Shown here one piece after another: positions 7,703-15,984 of a stretch of DNA of 64,000 nucleotides. The DNA is taken from assembly GCA_038258425.1 (NCBI GenBank), contig JBBSPV010000004.1:74629-138628 (forward strand). The letters run 5' to 3'. The notes beneath the pieces are model-generated. The model saw only the letters and a program-made list of their open reading frames with translations, was not told the origin of the DNA and searched no databases. Each line of letters opens with the position of its first letter. The stretch's first letter is position 1. The DNA is from DATLGB01 sp038258425. GTDB lineage: Bacteria; Actinomycetota; Thermoleophilia; Solirubrobacterales; Solirubrobacteraceae. The position numbers and the translations under genes are program-made.

Positions 7703-9253
7703 ATGGCCAAGTGGTGGACGCTCCTCGCGGTGTGCCTCGGCACGTTCATGCTGCTCGTGGACGTGACGATCGTCAACGTCGCCCTGCCCTCGATCGGACG
7801 CGATCTGGACGCCGCCTTCGACGACCTGCAGTGGGTCATCGACGCCTACGCCCTGACGCTCGCCGCCGCCCTGCTCACCGCCGGCTCGCTCGCCGACCTG
7901 CTCGGCCGCCGCCGCGCCTACGTCGCCGGGCTCGCCCTGTTCACCGGCGCGTCGCTGCTGTGCGGCCTGGCCACGAGCCCGTTGTTCCTCAACCTCGCCC
8001 GGGCGCTGCAGGGCGTCGGGGCGGCCTTCATGTTCGCCTGCGCCCTGTCCCTGCTGGCCAGCGGCTACCAGGGCGCGGACCGGGGCACGGCGTTCGGCGT
8101 GTGGGGCGCGACCACGGGCGCGGCGGTCGCGGTCGGCCCGCTCGCAGGCGGCGTGTTGACGGAGGCGATCGGCTGGGAGGCCATCTTCTTCGTCAACGTC
8201 CCGATCGGGCTCGGGGTGATCGCCCTGACGCTCAGGACGGTGCAGGAGTCGCGCAACCCGGCCCTGGCGCGGATCGACTGGGCCGGCCTCGTGCTCTTCT
8301 CGGGGGCGCTCGCCGCGCTCGTCTTCGGCCTCATCCGCGGCAACGACCGCGGCTTCGGCAGTCCGCTCATCCTCACCCTGCTGATCGGCTCGGCGGTGCT
8401 GTTGTCGGCCTTCGTCCTCGTGGAGCGGCGGTCGGCGTCCCCCATGCTCGAGCTCGCCCTGTTTCGCAAGCCGACCTTCGTGGGCGCCTCCATCGCCGCC
8501 TTCGTGCTCTCGGCGACGATCTTCGCGCTGTTCCTCTACATCACGCTCTACTTCCAGAACCAGCTGGGCTACTCGGCGCTGCAGGCCGGCCTGCGCTTCC
8601 TGCCCACGTCGCTGATCTCCTTCGTCGTCGCGCCCGTCTCGGGCAAGCTCGCCGAGCGCCTCGGCGTCCGCTGGTTCGTCGGTGGCGGCCTGGCGCTCAT
8701 CGGCCTCGGGCTGGTGCTCATGCACGGGCTGACGGTCGCCGACGACTGGACGGCGCTGCTGCCGGGGCTGTGCGTCGCGGCGGTCGGCATCGGCATGGTC
8801 AACCCGGCCCTGGCCACGACGGCGGTCGGCGTGGTGGAGCCGCAGCGCTCCGGGATGGCCTCAGGCATCAACTCGACGTTCCGCCAGGTCGGCATCTCCA
8901 CGGGCGTCGCCGCGTGGGGCGCGGTCTTCGCCACCCTCGTCAACGATCAGGCCCGGACCTTCGCCCAGGCCGTGGGCGGCAGAGCCCCGGCCGGGGGGGC
9001 GGGTGGTGGATCGTTCTCGGACTTCATCTCCTTCGGGGCCTACCAGAAGCTCGGTCCCCGGGCGATCGAGCCCGGCAAGGCCGCCTTCCTCGACGGCTTC
9101 AACGAGATCCTGCTGATCGCCGGCATCGGCGCCCTCGTCGGCGCGGCGCTGTGCGCGTGGCTGATCCGGCCGTCCGACTTCGTCGCCCACGGGGCCGAGG
9201 TGGAGCCGCAGGCGCAGCGAGCACCCGGCGGCGCGGAGCCGCAACCGGCATAG
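7703..9253 (+). CDS. DHA2-family MFS drug exporter (EmrB/QacA type)
   Basis: The product has 516 residues with about 14 membrane helices. It begins MAKWWTLLAVCLGTFMLLVD with the family motif D1 (DVTIVNVALPSI), has motif A at GSLADLLGRRRAYVAG and motif C at GPLAGGVLTEAIGWEAIF. These mark the proton-coupled 14-helix multidrug exporters of the EmrB/QacA group. A Gly/Ala-rich loop near residue 430 precedes the last helix, and the C-terminus is polar. The ATG has no Shine-Dalgarno but has TAACGT exactly seven bases upstream, as expected for a leaderless mRNA. The 8-bp gap to the flavoprotein gene suggests co-transcription. Confidence 0.88.
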   Translation: MAKWWTLLAVCLGTFMLLVDVTIVNVALPSIGRDLDAAFDDLQWVIDAYALTLAAALLTAGSLADLLGRRRAYVAGLALFTGASLLCGLATSPLFLNLARALQGVGAAFMFACALSLLASGYQGADRGTAFGVWGATTGAAVAVGPLAGGVLTEAIGWEAIFFVNVPIGLGVIALTLRTVQESRNPALARIDWAGLVLFSGALAALVFGLIRGNDRGFGSPLILTLLIGSAVLLSAFVLVERRSASPMLELALFRKPTFVGASIAAFVLSATIFALFLYITLYFQNQLGYSALQAGLRFLPTSLISFVVAPVSGKLAERLGVRWFVGGGLALIGLGLVLMHGLTVADDWTALLPGLCVAAVGIGMVNPALATTAVGVVEPQRSGMASGINSTFRQVGISTGVAAWGAVFATLVNDQARTFAQAVGGRAPAGGAGGGSFSDFISFGAYQKLGPRAIEPGKAAFLDGFNEILLIAGIGALVGAALCAWLIRPSDFVAHGAEVEPQAQRAPGGAEPQPA

Positions 9254-9261
9254 TCCGGGCC

Positions 9262-10944
9262 ATGACCGAGCTGCGCGCGGACGTGATCGTCGTCGGGGCC
9301 GGCCTCGCCGGCCTGACCGCGACGGCCGAGCTCGCCGACGCCGGCCATCGGGTCCTGCTGCTCGACCAGGAGCCGGAGCAGTCCTTCGGCGGACAGGCCT
9401 TCTGGTCGCTCGGCGGTCTCTTCCTCGTCGACTCGCCCGAGCAACGCCGCATGGGCATCCACGACTCGCTCGACCTCGCCTGGCAGGACTGGCTCGGCTC
9501 CGCGGCCTTCGACCGCCCCGAGGACCACTGGCCGCGCCGCTGGGCGCGCGCCTACGTCGAGTGGGCGGCGGGCGAGAAGCGCGCGTGGCTGCGCGGGCTC
9601 GGCGTGCGCGTGATGGCCAACCCGGGCTGGGCCGAGCGCGGGGGCGGCAGCGCCACGGGTCACGGCAACTCCGTGCCCCGCTTCCACCTCACCTGGGGAA
9701 CGGGCCCCGGCCTGCTCGAGCCGTTCGCGCGCCGTGTCCAGGAGCACCGCGCCGCCGGACGCGTCGAGTGCGCGTTCCGCCATCGAGTGGATGGGCTGAC
9801 GCGCTCCGCCGGCGCCATCGACGGCGTGACGGGGTCGGTGCTGGCGCCGTCCGGGGTCGTGCGCGGCGCGGACTCCTCGCGCGAGGTGGTCGGCGGCTTC
9901 ACGGCCGCCGGACAGGCCGTCGTGCTTTCGAGCGGCGGCATCGGCGCGAACTTCGACCTGGTCCGTCGCAACTGGCCCGAGCGGCTTGGCCCGCCGCCGC
10001 GGACGCTGATCTCCGGCGTCCCCGCCCACGTCGACGGCCGTGGGCTGGCGATCGCCGAGGATGCGGGGGCGAGCCTCATCGGCCGCGATCGCATGTGGCA
10101 CTACGTCGAGGGGATCCGCAACTGGGACCCGATCTGGAGTCACCACGGCATCCGCATCCTGCCCGCGCCGTCGTCGCTGTGGCTCGACGCGACCGGCCGG
10201 CGGCTGCCCCCGCCGCTGTATCCCGGCTTCGACACGCTGGCGACCCTGCGCCACATCGGCACGACGGGCCACGACCACACGTGGTTCGTGCTGACCCGCA
10301 AGATCATCGAGCGGGAGTTCGCGCTGTCGGGGTCCGAGCAGAACCCGGACATCACCGGCAAGAGCGTGCGCGACGTCATCCGCCAGCGCGTGCTGCCCGG
10401 GGTCCCGGACCCGATCCAGGCGTTCATGGACCACGGGTCAGACTTCGTGGTCGAGTCCGATCTGCGCGCGCTCGTACGCGGGATGAACACCCTCACGGAC
10501 GAGCCGCTGCTCGATCCGGACGAGGTCGAGCGCGTCGTCGTCGCGCGCGACCGCGAGATCCGCAACCCGTTCACCAAGGACGGGCAGGTGACCGCCATCC
10601 GCGGGGCTCGCCGCTACCTCGCCGACCGCGTCAGCCGCGTGGCCAAGCCGCACCGGCTGCTGGACCCGAAGGCCGGACCGCTGATCGCCGTGCGCCTGAA
10701 CGTGCTCACGCGCAAGACGCTCGGCGGCCTGGAGACCGATCTCGACGGCCGCGTGCTGCGCCCGGGCGGCGAGGTGCTCGACGGCCTCTACGCGGCGGGC
10801 GAAGCGGCCGGCTTCGGCGGCGGCGGCATGCACGGGTACAACTCGCTGGAGGGCACCTTCCTCGGCGGCTGCCTGTTCTCCGGCCGCACCGCGGGGCGGT
10901 CCCTGGCCGCGCAGCTCGGCCGGGCCGGCGCCCCGGCCGCCTGA
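9262..10944 (+). CDS. FAD-binding dehydrogenase, KsdD/fumarate-reductase-like
   Basis: The product has 560 residues. The N-terminal dinucleotide fold is VIVVGAGLAGLTATAELADAG, followed by LLDQEPEQSFGGQAFWS. The C-terminus has the FAD-closing motif GLYAAGEAAGFGGGGMHGYN and EGTFLGGCLFSGRTAG. This is the plan of flavoproteins annotated as FAD-binding dehydrogenases, related to 3-ketosteroid-delta-1-dehydrogenases and fumarate reductase subunits. I cannot assign a substrate. It follows the exporter gene by 8 bp and faces a TetR gene 1 bp from its end, so the three may form one functional unit. Confidence 0.82.
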   Translation: MTELRADVIVVGAGLAGLTATAELADAGHRVLLLDQEPEQSFGGQAFWSLGGLFLVDSPEQRRMGIHDSLDLAWQDWLGSAAFDRPEDHWPRRWARAYVEWAAGEKRAWLRGLGVRVMANPGWAERGGGSATGHGNSVPRFHLTWGTGPGLLEPFARRVQEHRAAGRVECAFRHRVDGLTRSAGAIDGVTGSVLAPSGVVRGADSSREVVGGFTAAGQAVVLSSGGIGANFDLVRRNWPERLGPPPRTLISGVPAHVDGRGLAIAEDAGASLIGRDRMWHYVEGIRNWDPIWSHHGIRILPAPSSLWLDATGRRLPPPLYPGFDTLATLRHIGTTGHDHTWFVLTRKIIEREFALSGSEQNPDITGKSVRDVIRQRVLPGVPDPIQAFMDHGSDFVVESDLRALVRGMNTLTDEPLLDPDEVERVVVARDREIRNPFTKDGQVTAIRGARRYLADRVSRVAKPHRLLDPKAGPLIAVRLNVLTRKTLGGLETDLDGRVLRPGGEVLDGLYAAGEAAGFGGGGMHGYNSLEGTFLGGCLFSGRTAGRSLAAQLGRAGAPAA

Positions 10945-10945
10945 G

Positions 10946-11665
10946 TCAGTCGCCGCTCCCGGCCGTGGCCACCAGCCGGTCGATCTCGGCCTCGTACACG
11001 AGCTGGGGATCCACCCGGAGGGAGGCGAAGGCCCCGTCGATCTCGAGGCTCACGAGCCCGTGCATGCGGGTCCAGGCGACGAGGCCGAGGTAGAGCAGGT
11101 CGGCCGGCAGCCCGGCGGTGTCGGGGCGCAGCCGGTCCCAGCGCTCGAGCTGGTGGTCCAGGGCGGCGGGGCGGGGTGCGGGCGCGGTCTCCGGGCCGAG
11201 CTCGGCGAGCACCGCGAGGAACGGCGCCATGCCGCGGTGAGCGGGCGGCACCGTCCGCTTCGGGGCGACGAGGCCCGAGCCGTAGCTCGTGGAGAACGCG
11301 AGGCGGTAGCGATGGGGGTTGGCGATCGCCCAGTCGCGGTAGGCGCCGGCCAGTGCGTGCAGGCGCCCGCCGGGGGTCCGCCGGCGGGCCGCGCGGGCGG
11401 CGGCCTCGATGGCGTCGGCCAGGTCCTCGTAGCCGTCGAGGACGAGGGTCGCGAGCAGCTCGTCGCGGGAGTCGAAGTACCGGTACAGCGCGGGTCCGGA
11501 CATGCGCATGGACCGGGCGATGGCGCTCAGCGAGAGCGCCTCCGGGCCGCCCTCGACGACCTGCGCGAGGCCGCGCTCCTTGATCTCCGCGAGCGTTTCT
11601 GCGCGCAGGCGCTCGCGACGGGTGGCGACGGGTGGCTCTCCCACCCCTTCGACTGTAAGCCCCAC
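10946..11665 (-). CDS. TetR-family regulator (WHG-type C-terminal domain)
   Basis: The product has 239 residues. The N-terminal helix-turn-helix reads SLSAIARSMRMSGPALYRYFDSRDELLATL. The C-terminal half (YRDWAIANPHRYRLAFSTSYG) matches the WHG-type ligand domain of TetR proteins. Two GTG starts fit: 11665 and 11644. Each is preceded by a copy of GACTGTAA, which reads TTACAGTC on the coding strand, with TACAGT ending six or seven bases before the GTG. The gene is divergent from the FAD oxidase at 11727, its probable target, and convergent with the flavoprotein gene. Confidence 0.82.
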   Translation of the reverse strand: MGLTVEGVGEPPVATRRERLRAETLAEIKERGLAQVVEGGPEALSLSAIARSMRMSGPALYRYFDSRDELLATLVLDGYEDLADAIEAAARAARRRTPGGRLHALAGAYRDWAIANPHRYRLAFSTSYGSGLVAPKRTVPPAHRGMAPFLAVLAELGPETAPAPRPAALDHQLERWDRLRPDTAGLPADLLYLGLVAWTRMHGLVSLEIDGAFASLRVDPQLVYEAEIDRLVATAGSGD

Positions 11666-11719
11666 TCCCTGACTGTAATGGATGTCACAGTGTACAACCC
11701 ACTAGCGGCGTTATAGGGT
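11651..11719. promoter_or_regulatory. Divergent promoter region with GACTGTAA direct repeats
   Basis: GACTGTAA occurs at 11651-11658 and 11671-11678, starts 20 bp apart, which is two helical turns. On the minus strand each contains TACAGT, a TANNNT -10 candidate for the TetR gene. On the plus strand TAGGGT at 11714-11719 ends seven bases before the ATG of the FAD oxidase. The block is markedly more AT-rich than its surroundings. The direct repeats could be a TetR operator, though TetR sites are usually inverted repeats. Confidence 0.5.
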
Positions 11720-11726
11720 CTAACCC

Positions 11727-12890
11727 ATGCTCGTCACCGCTCCACCGGCACCCACCGTCGCGCGCACGGTCGAGGGTGTCCGCTCCGCGCTGCAGACGGA
11801 TCCCGGCACGCCCGTCCGGGCGGATCTGCGCGGGGGCGTCGTCGTGGACGGCGGGCGCCGGGTCGCGCGGCTGCCGGCCGGCACCTGCTGGTCGGCGCTC
11901 GCCTGGGCGGCCGCGCGGCACGGCCTGATGGCGCCCCTCGGCGGCCCGCCGGCCGCCGACGTCGTCGCCGACGTGCTCGGCGGCGGCTGGACGTACTCCG
12001 GCCGCGCCCACGGCCTGGCCGCCAACGCGGTGCGGGCCGTCGAGCTCATCCGCGGCGACGGGGAGCTCGTGCGCGCCGACGCCGACACCGACCCGCAGCT
12101 GCTGTGGGCGCTGCGCGGCGGCGGCGAGGGCTTCGGCGTCGTCACGGCGATCGAGCTCGAGCTCCTGCCGACCGTGCCGGTGGTCAGCGGCGCCGCGCTG
12201 TGGCCCGGCGCCCTGGCCGAGCCGCTGATGGCCGCCTGGCGGCGCTGGACGATCACGGCCCCGCGCGAGATCACGACGTCCCTGCGCCTGCTCGACCTCC
12301 CGCCGCTGCCGGGCTTCCCCGAGGGCCCGGTGGCGTGCGTCGAGGGTGCCGTGCTCGGCACGGACGATGGCGCCGTCGCAGCCACGGCCATCGCCGACGA
12401 GCTGCTGCGGCACCTGCGCGCCGTCGGGGCGCCGGTGCTGGACACCTGGCGCATGACGACACCGGAGCGCGTCGGCCGCGTCCGGCTCGCTCCCGGCCTC
12501 GACGGGGTCTCCGTGCGCGACCACCTGCTCCTGCACGAGCTCGGCGACGAGGGCGTCGTCGCGCTGCTGCACGCCGCCGGCTCGGGGGCGACCCGCCGGC
12601 CCGTGCTGGTCGAGCTGCGCCAGCTCGGCGGCGCCTTCGCCGCCCCCGACGTCCCGGGGGGCGCGCTGGACCGCACCGCCGCGCGCTTCGCCTACCTCGG
12701 GCACGGGACGCGCGCCGAGCACGCCGGCGTGCGCGCCGCGCTGCAGCGCTGGAACACCGGTCGCACGCTGCCGTCGCTCACCGGCCGCCGCGACCACGGG
12801 TCGCTCGGCGCCACGTTCGGGCCCGGCGTCGCGCTGCGGGTGCAGGCCGTGCGAGAGCGGCTGGACCCAATGGGGCGCTTCTCGGCCTGA
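11727..12890 (+). CDS. FAD-linked oxidase-like protein lacking the FAD-anchor segment
   Basis: The product has 387 residues and resembles BBE/6-hydroxynicotine-oxidase-type FAD oxidases: ADVVADVLGGGWTYSGRAHG, ELIRGDGELVRADAD and LLWALRGGGEGFGVVTAIEL. It starts inside the family fold. The segment that in relatives carries the flavin-pyrophosphate loop and anchoring His (TGHG in the protein at 27074-28399) is replaced by a short unrelated leader. The C-terminal BBE-like tail is also abbreviated. It could be a degenerate or repurposed flavoprotein. The start is supported by TAGGGT seven bases upstream. It is divergent from a TetR gene. Confidence 0.7.
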   Translation: MLVTAPPAPTVARTVEGVRSALQTDPGTPVRADLRGGVVVDGGRRVARLPAGTCWSALAWAAARHGLMAPLGGPPAADVVADVLGGGWTYSGRAHGLAANAVRAVELIRGDGELVRADADTDPQLLWALRGGGEGFGVVTAIELELLPTVPVVSGAALWPGALAEPLMAAWRRWTITAPREITTSLRLLDLPPLPGFPEGPVACVEGAVLGTDDGAVAATAIADELLRHLRAVGAPVLDTWRMTTPERVGRVRLAPGLDGVSVRDHLLLHELGDEGVVALLHAAGSGATRRPVLVELRQLGGAFAAPDVPGGALDRTAARFAYLGHGTRAEHAGVRAALQRWNTGRTLPSLTGRRDHGSLGATFGPGVALRVQAVRERLDPMGRFSA

Positions 12891-12903
12891 GCCGCCGGCT
12901 CCG

Positions 12904-12928
12904 GGGCGCCGCCCGCCGCGCGGCGCCC
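12904..12928. terminator. Hairpin between convergent genes
   Basis: GGGCGCCG (12904-12911) and CGGCGCCC (12921-12928) form a perfect 8-bp stem with a nine-base loop. It lies between the stop of the FAD oxidase and that of the HxlR regulator, which converge. There is no T-run on either side, so it is a structural candidate only. Confidence 0.5.
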
Positions 12929-12930
12929 GC

Positions 12931-13593
12931 TCAGGCGGGGGCGGGCGCCGCGGCGCTGAAGAGCGTGAGGAAGCGCTCGACCGTGGCGCGTTCGCCCGTC
13001 ACCCGGGCGCGGCCGTCGCGCTCGGCGGCGGCCAGCGAGGCGGCGCGCCAGAGCAGCGCGGCGAGCGTCGTGGGGTCGGTCTCCAAGCCGGCGCCGGCCG
13101 CCGCGTCGTGGTCGCGGCGGACGTCGAGGCGACCGTCGCACACGCCGGCGAGGAAGCGGTCGGGGCCGAGGCGGAGCTCGAGCTCGAGTTCGACCCCGGC
13201 GGCCCGCTCAGGGTCGAACGTCGTCGGCAGGGCGACGGCGACGGCGTCGACGCCGAGGGGCTCGGCGGTCTCGGCGATCGGCTCGTCGCGCCCCCACCGC
13301 CCGAGCCCGTGCAGCACGGGCTCGAGCTCGGCCCCGCGCGCGGTCAGCTCGTACACGCGCGCAGCGCCCGGGGGCGGCAACGTCCGGCGGGCGACGACGC
13401 CGGCCGCCTCGAGCTCCCGCAGCCGCTGGGCGAGGACGTTGGCGCTGAGCTTGCCGAGGCCGGCCCGGAGGTCGACGAAGCGCTTGGGGCCGAGCAGCAG
13501 CTCCCGGACGACGAGCAGCGACCAGCGCTCGCCCACCACGTCGAGTGCGCGGGCGATGCCACAGGTGTCGTCGTAGCTCCGGGGGCCGGCCAC
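12931..13593 (-). CDS. HxlR-family winged-helix regulator
   Basis: The product has 220 residues. Residues ~10-100 form the HxlR winged helix: CGIARALDVVGERWSLLVVR, ELLLGPKRFVDLRAGLGKLS and NVLAQRLRELEAAGVVARR. Cys11 is at the position of the redox-sensing Cys in several HxlR proteins. The C-terminal ~110 residues look like an SCP2-like ligand domain common in actinobacterial HxlR proteins. It is divergent from a VOC protein gene, 67 bp away, with an inverted repeat between them. A TAGGAT hexamer lies nine bases before the GTG start. Confidence 0.82.
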   Translation of the reverse strand: MAGPRSYDDTCGIARALDVVGERWSLLVVRELLLGPKRFVDLRAGLGKLSANVLAQRLRELEAAGVVARRTLPPPGAARVYELTARGAELEPVLHGLGRWGRDEPIAETAEPLGVDAVAVALPTTFDPERAAGVELELELRLGPDRFLAGVCDGRLDVRRDHDAAAGAGLETDPTTLAALLWRAASLAAAERDGRARVTGERATVERFLTLFSAAAPAPA

Positions 13594-13660
13594 CGTTCGT
13601 TGATCCTACTAAACCTCTAGAAAGTCATTTGTTCTAACCATATGCTACGGTCTGCGAATC
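13594..13660. promoter_or_regulatory. Divergent promoters with a candidate HxlR operator
   Basis: TAGAA at 13618-13622 and TTCTA at 13632-13636 form an inverted repeat with a nine-base spacer in an AT-rich block, the usual size of an HxlR or MarR-like site. TACGGT at 13646-13651 ends nine bases before the VOC gene's ATG. TAGGAT on the minus strand (13603-13608) ends nine bases before the HxlR GTG. The position between the two -10 candidates fits repression of both genes. Confidence 0.5.
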
Positions 13661-14446
13661 ATGAGCCAGCGATCCACCTACCCGCCCGGCGCGCCCTGCT
13701 GGGTCACCGTCCTGCAGGCCGACGCGTCCGCCGCCCGTGACTTCTACGGCCCGCTCTTCGGCTGGGAGTTCCTCGGGCCCGGCGGGTCGGACGCCATGCC
13801 GTACTTCGTCGCGACGCTCGACGGCGCCGAGGTCGCGGGCATCGGCTCGCTCCCCGAGGGCGTGCAGCCCGCGTGGATGACCGAGGTGCGGGTGGAAGAC
13901 GCGGACGCGGTGGGCCGGCGGGCGGCGGCGGCCGGCGGGACGGTGCTGGCCGGACCCATGGAGCTGCCGCCGGTCGGGCGCCTCACCGTGCTCGCCGATC
14001 CGGTCGGCGCGGTCGTGTGCGCGATCGAGCCGGACGCCCGTGAGGGCGCGCAGCGGGTCAACGAGCCGGGCGCGTGGGGGATGAGCGCGCTGCAGGCGCC
14101 CGACGCGGCGGCGGTCACGCCATTCTACGCGGAGGTCTTCGGCTGGCAGCCCGAGCCGTTCGGCCCGGCGACGATGTGGCGGCTGCCCGGCTACGTCGGG
14201 GGTGAGCCGCAGCAGCCCGTTCCGCGAGACGTCGTGGCGGCGATGGTCCCGGCGACGGCCGGCAAGCCGCCCGCGTGGGGCGTCGACTTCTGGGTCCACG
14301 ACGCCGACACCGCGGCCGCGACCGCCGCGCAGCTCGGCGGGCAAGTGCTCGTCGAGCCGCACGACGACCCGGTGATCGGCTTCCGCAACGCCGTCCTCGC
14401 CGATCCGGAGGGCGCCCCCTTCTCCGTCAGCCAGCTGCTCAGCTGA
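13661..14446 (+). CDS. Two-domain VOC (glyoxalase/extradiol-type) protein
   Basis: The product has 261 residues with two repeated VOC modules. The first starts CWVTVLQADASAARDFYGPL with FGWEF; the second starts WGMSALQAPDAAAVTPFYAE with FGWQ. Each ends with an ADP-G-A strand (VLADPVGAVV, VLADPEGAPF). Proteins of this type in Actinobacteria are often annotated as hydroxylases or glyoxalase-like, without known substrate. The pairing with an HxlR regulator suggests response to an electrophile or aldehyde. Its 3' end overlaps that of the photolyase gene by eight bases. Confidence 0.8.
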   Translation: MSQRSTYPPGAPCWVTVLQADASAARDFYGPLFGWEFLGPGGSDAMPYFVATLDGAEVAGIGSLPEGVQPAWMTEVRVEDADAVGRRAAAAGGTVLAGPMELPPVGRLTVLADPVGAVVCAIEPDAREGAQRVNEPGAWGMSALQAPDAAAVTPFYAEVFGWQPEPFGPATMWRLPGYVGGEPQQPVPRDVVAAMVPATAGKPPAWGVDFWVHDADTAAATAAQLGGQVLVEPHDDPVIGFRNAVLADPEGAPFSVSQLLS

Positions 14447-15836
14447 CCGCGCGGTAGCGCGCCTGTGCGACCCGGCGCTCCACGGCGTGGTCGACGACCG
14501 GCTCCGGATAGTCCTCGCCGATCACGCAGCCGGCCTCGCGCTGCTCGTCCGCGCTCATCGTCCACGGCTCGGCGAGCCGCGCGTCCGGGACGGCCTGAAG
14601 CTCGGGCACCCAGCGGCGCACGTACTCGCCGTCGGCGTCGAAGCGCTGCTGCTGGCGCACCGGGTTGAACAGGCGCTGGAAGTACGGCGCCGGGTCGGTG
14701 CCGACCGAGGCGATCCACTGCCAGCCCCCGTTGTTGGCCGCCATGTCGCCGTCCAGCAGGTGCTCCATGAAGTGGGCCTCGCCGAGCCGCCAATCGAGGT
14801 GCAGGTCCTTGGTCAGGAACGAGCCGACCACCATCCGCACGCGGTTGTGCATCCACCCCTCGTGGCGCAGCTGGCGCATCCCGGCGTCGACGAACGGGAA
14901 GCCGGTGGTGCCGGCGCGCCACCGGTCGAAGCCGTCGCCGGGCGCGTTCCACTCGAGCTCGCGGTAGCGCGGCTGGAACTCCTGCCGGGCCACGTGGGGG
15001 AAGTGCATGAGCACCGCGGCGTAGAAGTCGCGCCACGCGAGCTCGCTGCGGTAGGCGGCCGGGCCCTCGCCCTCGCGCTCCTGCACGCGGAGGTCGAGCT
15101 CGACCGGGGAGACGCAGCCCCAGCGCAGGTACGGCGACAGCCGCGACGAGCCTCCGGCGGCGTGGTCGCGCCCCTGCTCGTACCGCGCGAGGCGCGAGCG
15201 CAGGAACGCCGACAGCGCGCGGCGGCCCGCCGCCTCGCCCGGCGCGAAGGTCAGCTGCGGATCCTCCTCCACGCCGAGCGCCGCCAGGGACGGCATCCGG
15301 CCGACCCTGACCCCGCGCGGCAGGTCGAGCGCGCGCGGGGCGGCGACCACGTCGCGCCGCGGGCGCTGCAGCCAGCTGCGGGCGAAGGGCGAGAAGACCG
15401 TGTAGGGGCGGCCCTGGCGCGTGAGCACCGTGGACGGATCGTCGACGACGAAGCCGCCCGGCATCGGGCGCGCTCGCGAGCCGAGGGCGTCGACCACCTG
15501 CTGGTCGCGCCGGCGGGCCCAGGGCGACGCGTCGGCGGTGAAGTACACGGCGTCGGCGGCGACCTCGTCCGCGAGCCGCGGGATCTCGGTCTCCGGCCGG
15601 CCGTGGCGCACGACGAGCCGCGCCCCGCGCTCGCGCAGCGCCCCGTCGAGCTCGCGCAGGCAGCCCAGCATGAAGGCGATCCGCTTGGGGCTCGGGAAGC
15701 GCCCGTGGGTCAGCAGCCGCTCGTCGAAGACGAACACCGGGACGATGCGGTCCGCGCGGGCGGCCGCCGCCAGGGCCGGGAGGTCGCGGACGCGCAGATC
15801 CCGCCGGAACCACATGAGCGCGGTGCTCGTCGCCAT
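14439..15836 (-). CDS. phrB: Deoxyribodipyrimidine photolyase
   Basis: The product has 465 residues and repairs UV-induced pyrimidine dimers using blue light. It starts ALMWFRRDLRVRDLPALAAA, the antenna-binding alpha/beta domain. The FAD domain contains LSPYLRWGCVSP, ELAWRDFYAAVLMHFP, MRQLRHEGWMHNRVRM and GDMAANNGGWQWIASVGTDP, the class I CPD photolyase signature. Trp residues of the electron-transfer chain are present in these motifs. The ATG at 15836 is used because the family begins just before the WFRRDLR motif; the frame is open 12 codons further up. Confidence 0.92.
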   Translation of the reverse strand: MATSTALMWFRRDLRVRDLPALAAAARADRIVPVFVFDERLLTHGRFPSPKRIAFMLGCLRELDGALRERGARLVVRHGRPETEIPRLADEVAADAVYFTADASPWARRRDQQVVDALGSRARPMPGGFVVDDPSTVLTRQGRPYTVFSPFARSWLQRPRRDVVAAPRALDLPRGVRVGRMPSLAALGVEEDPQLTFAPGEAAGRRALSAFLRSRLARYEQGRDHAAGGSSRLSPYLRWGCVSPVELDLRVQEREGEGPAAYRSELAWRDFYAAVLMHFPHVARQEFQPRYRELEWNAPGDGFDRWRAGTTGFPFVDAGMRQLRHEGWMHNRVRMVVGSFLTKDLHLDWRLGEAHFMEHLLDGDMAANNGGWQWIASVGTDPAPYFQRLFNPVRQQQRFDADGEYVRRWVPELQAVPDARLAEPWTMSADEQREAGCVIGEDYPEPVVDHAVERRVAQARYRAVS

Positions 15837-15984
15837 CGCGACGGGTACGGGGGTGGCCCGGCGGAAGGTCACCCACGACGAGGATCAGCTCGCGCTCGCC
15901 GCGTGCTCGTCGTCCGCCGCCCCGGGGCGTAGCCCTGCACGCCACGGTGCGCCGCCCCACCGCACCGCCGGTACCGTCTCCGCC

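Noticed and set aside
9251..9256. TAGTCC before the KsdD-like gene as a leaderless promoter
   Set aside because: The sixth base is not T and the gene lies 8 bp after the exporter, so it is more likely co-transcribed.
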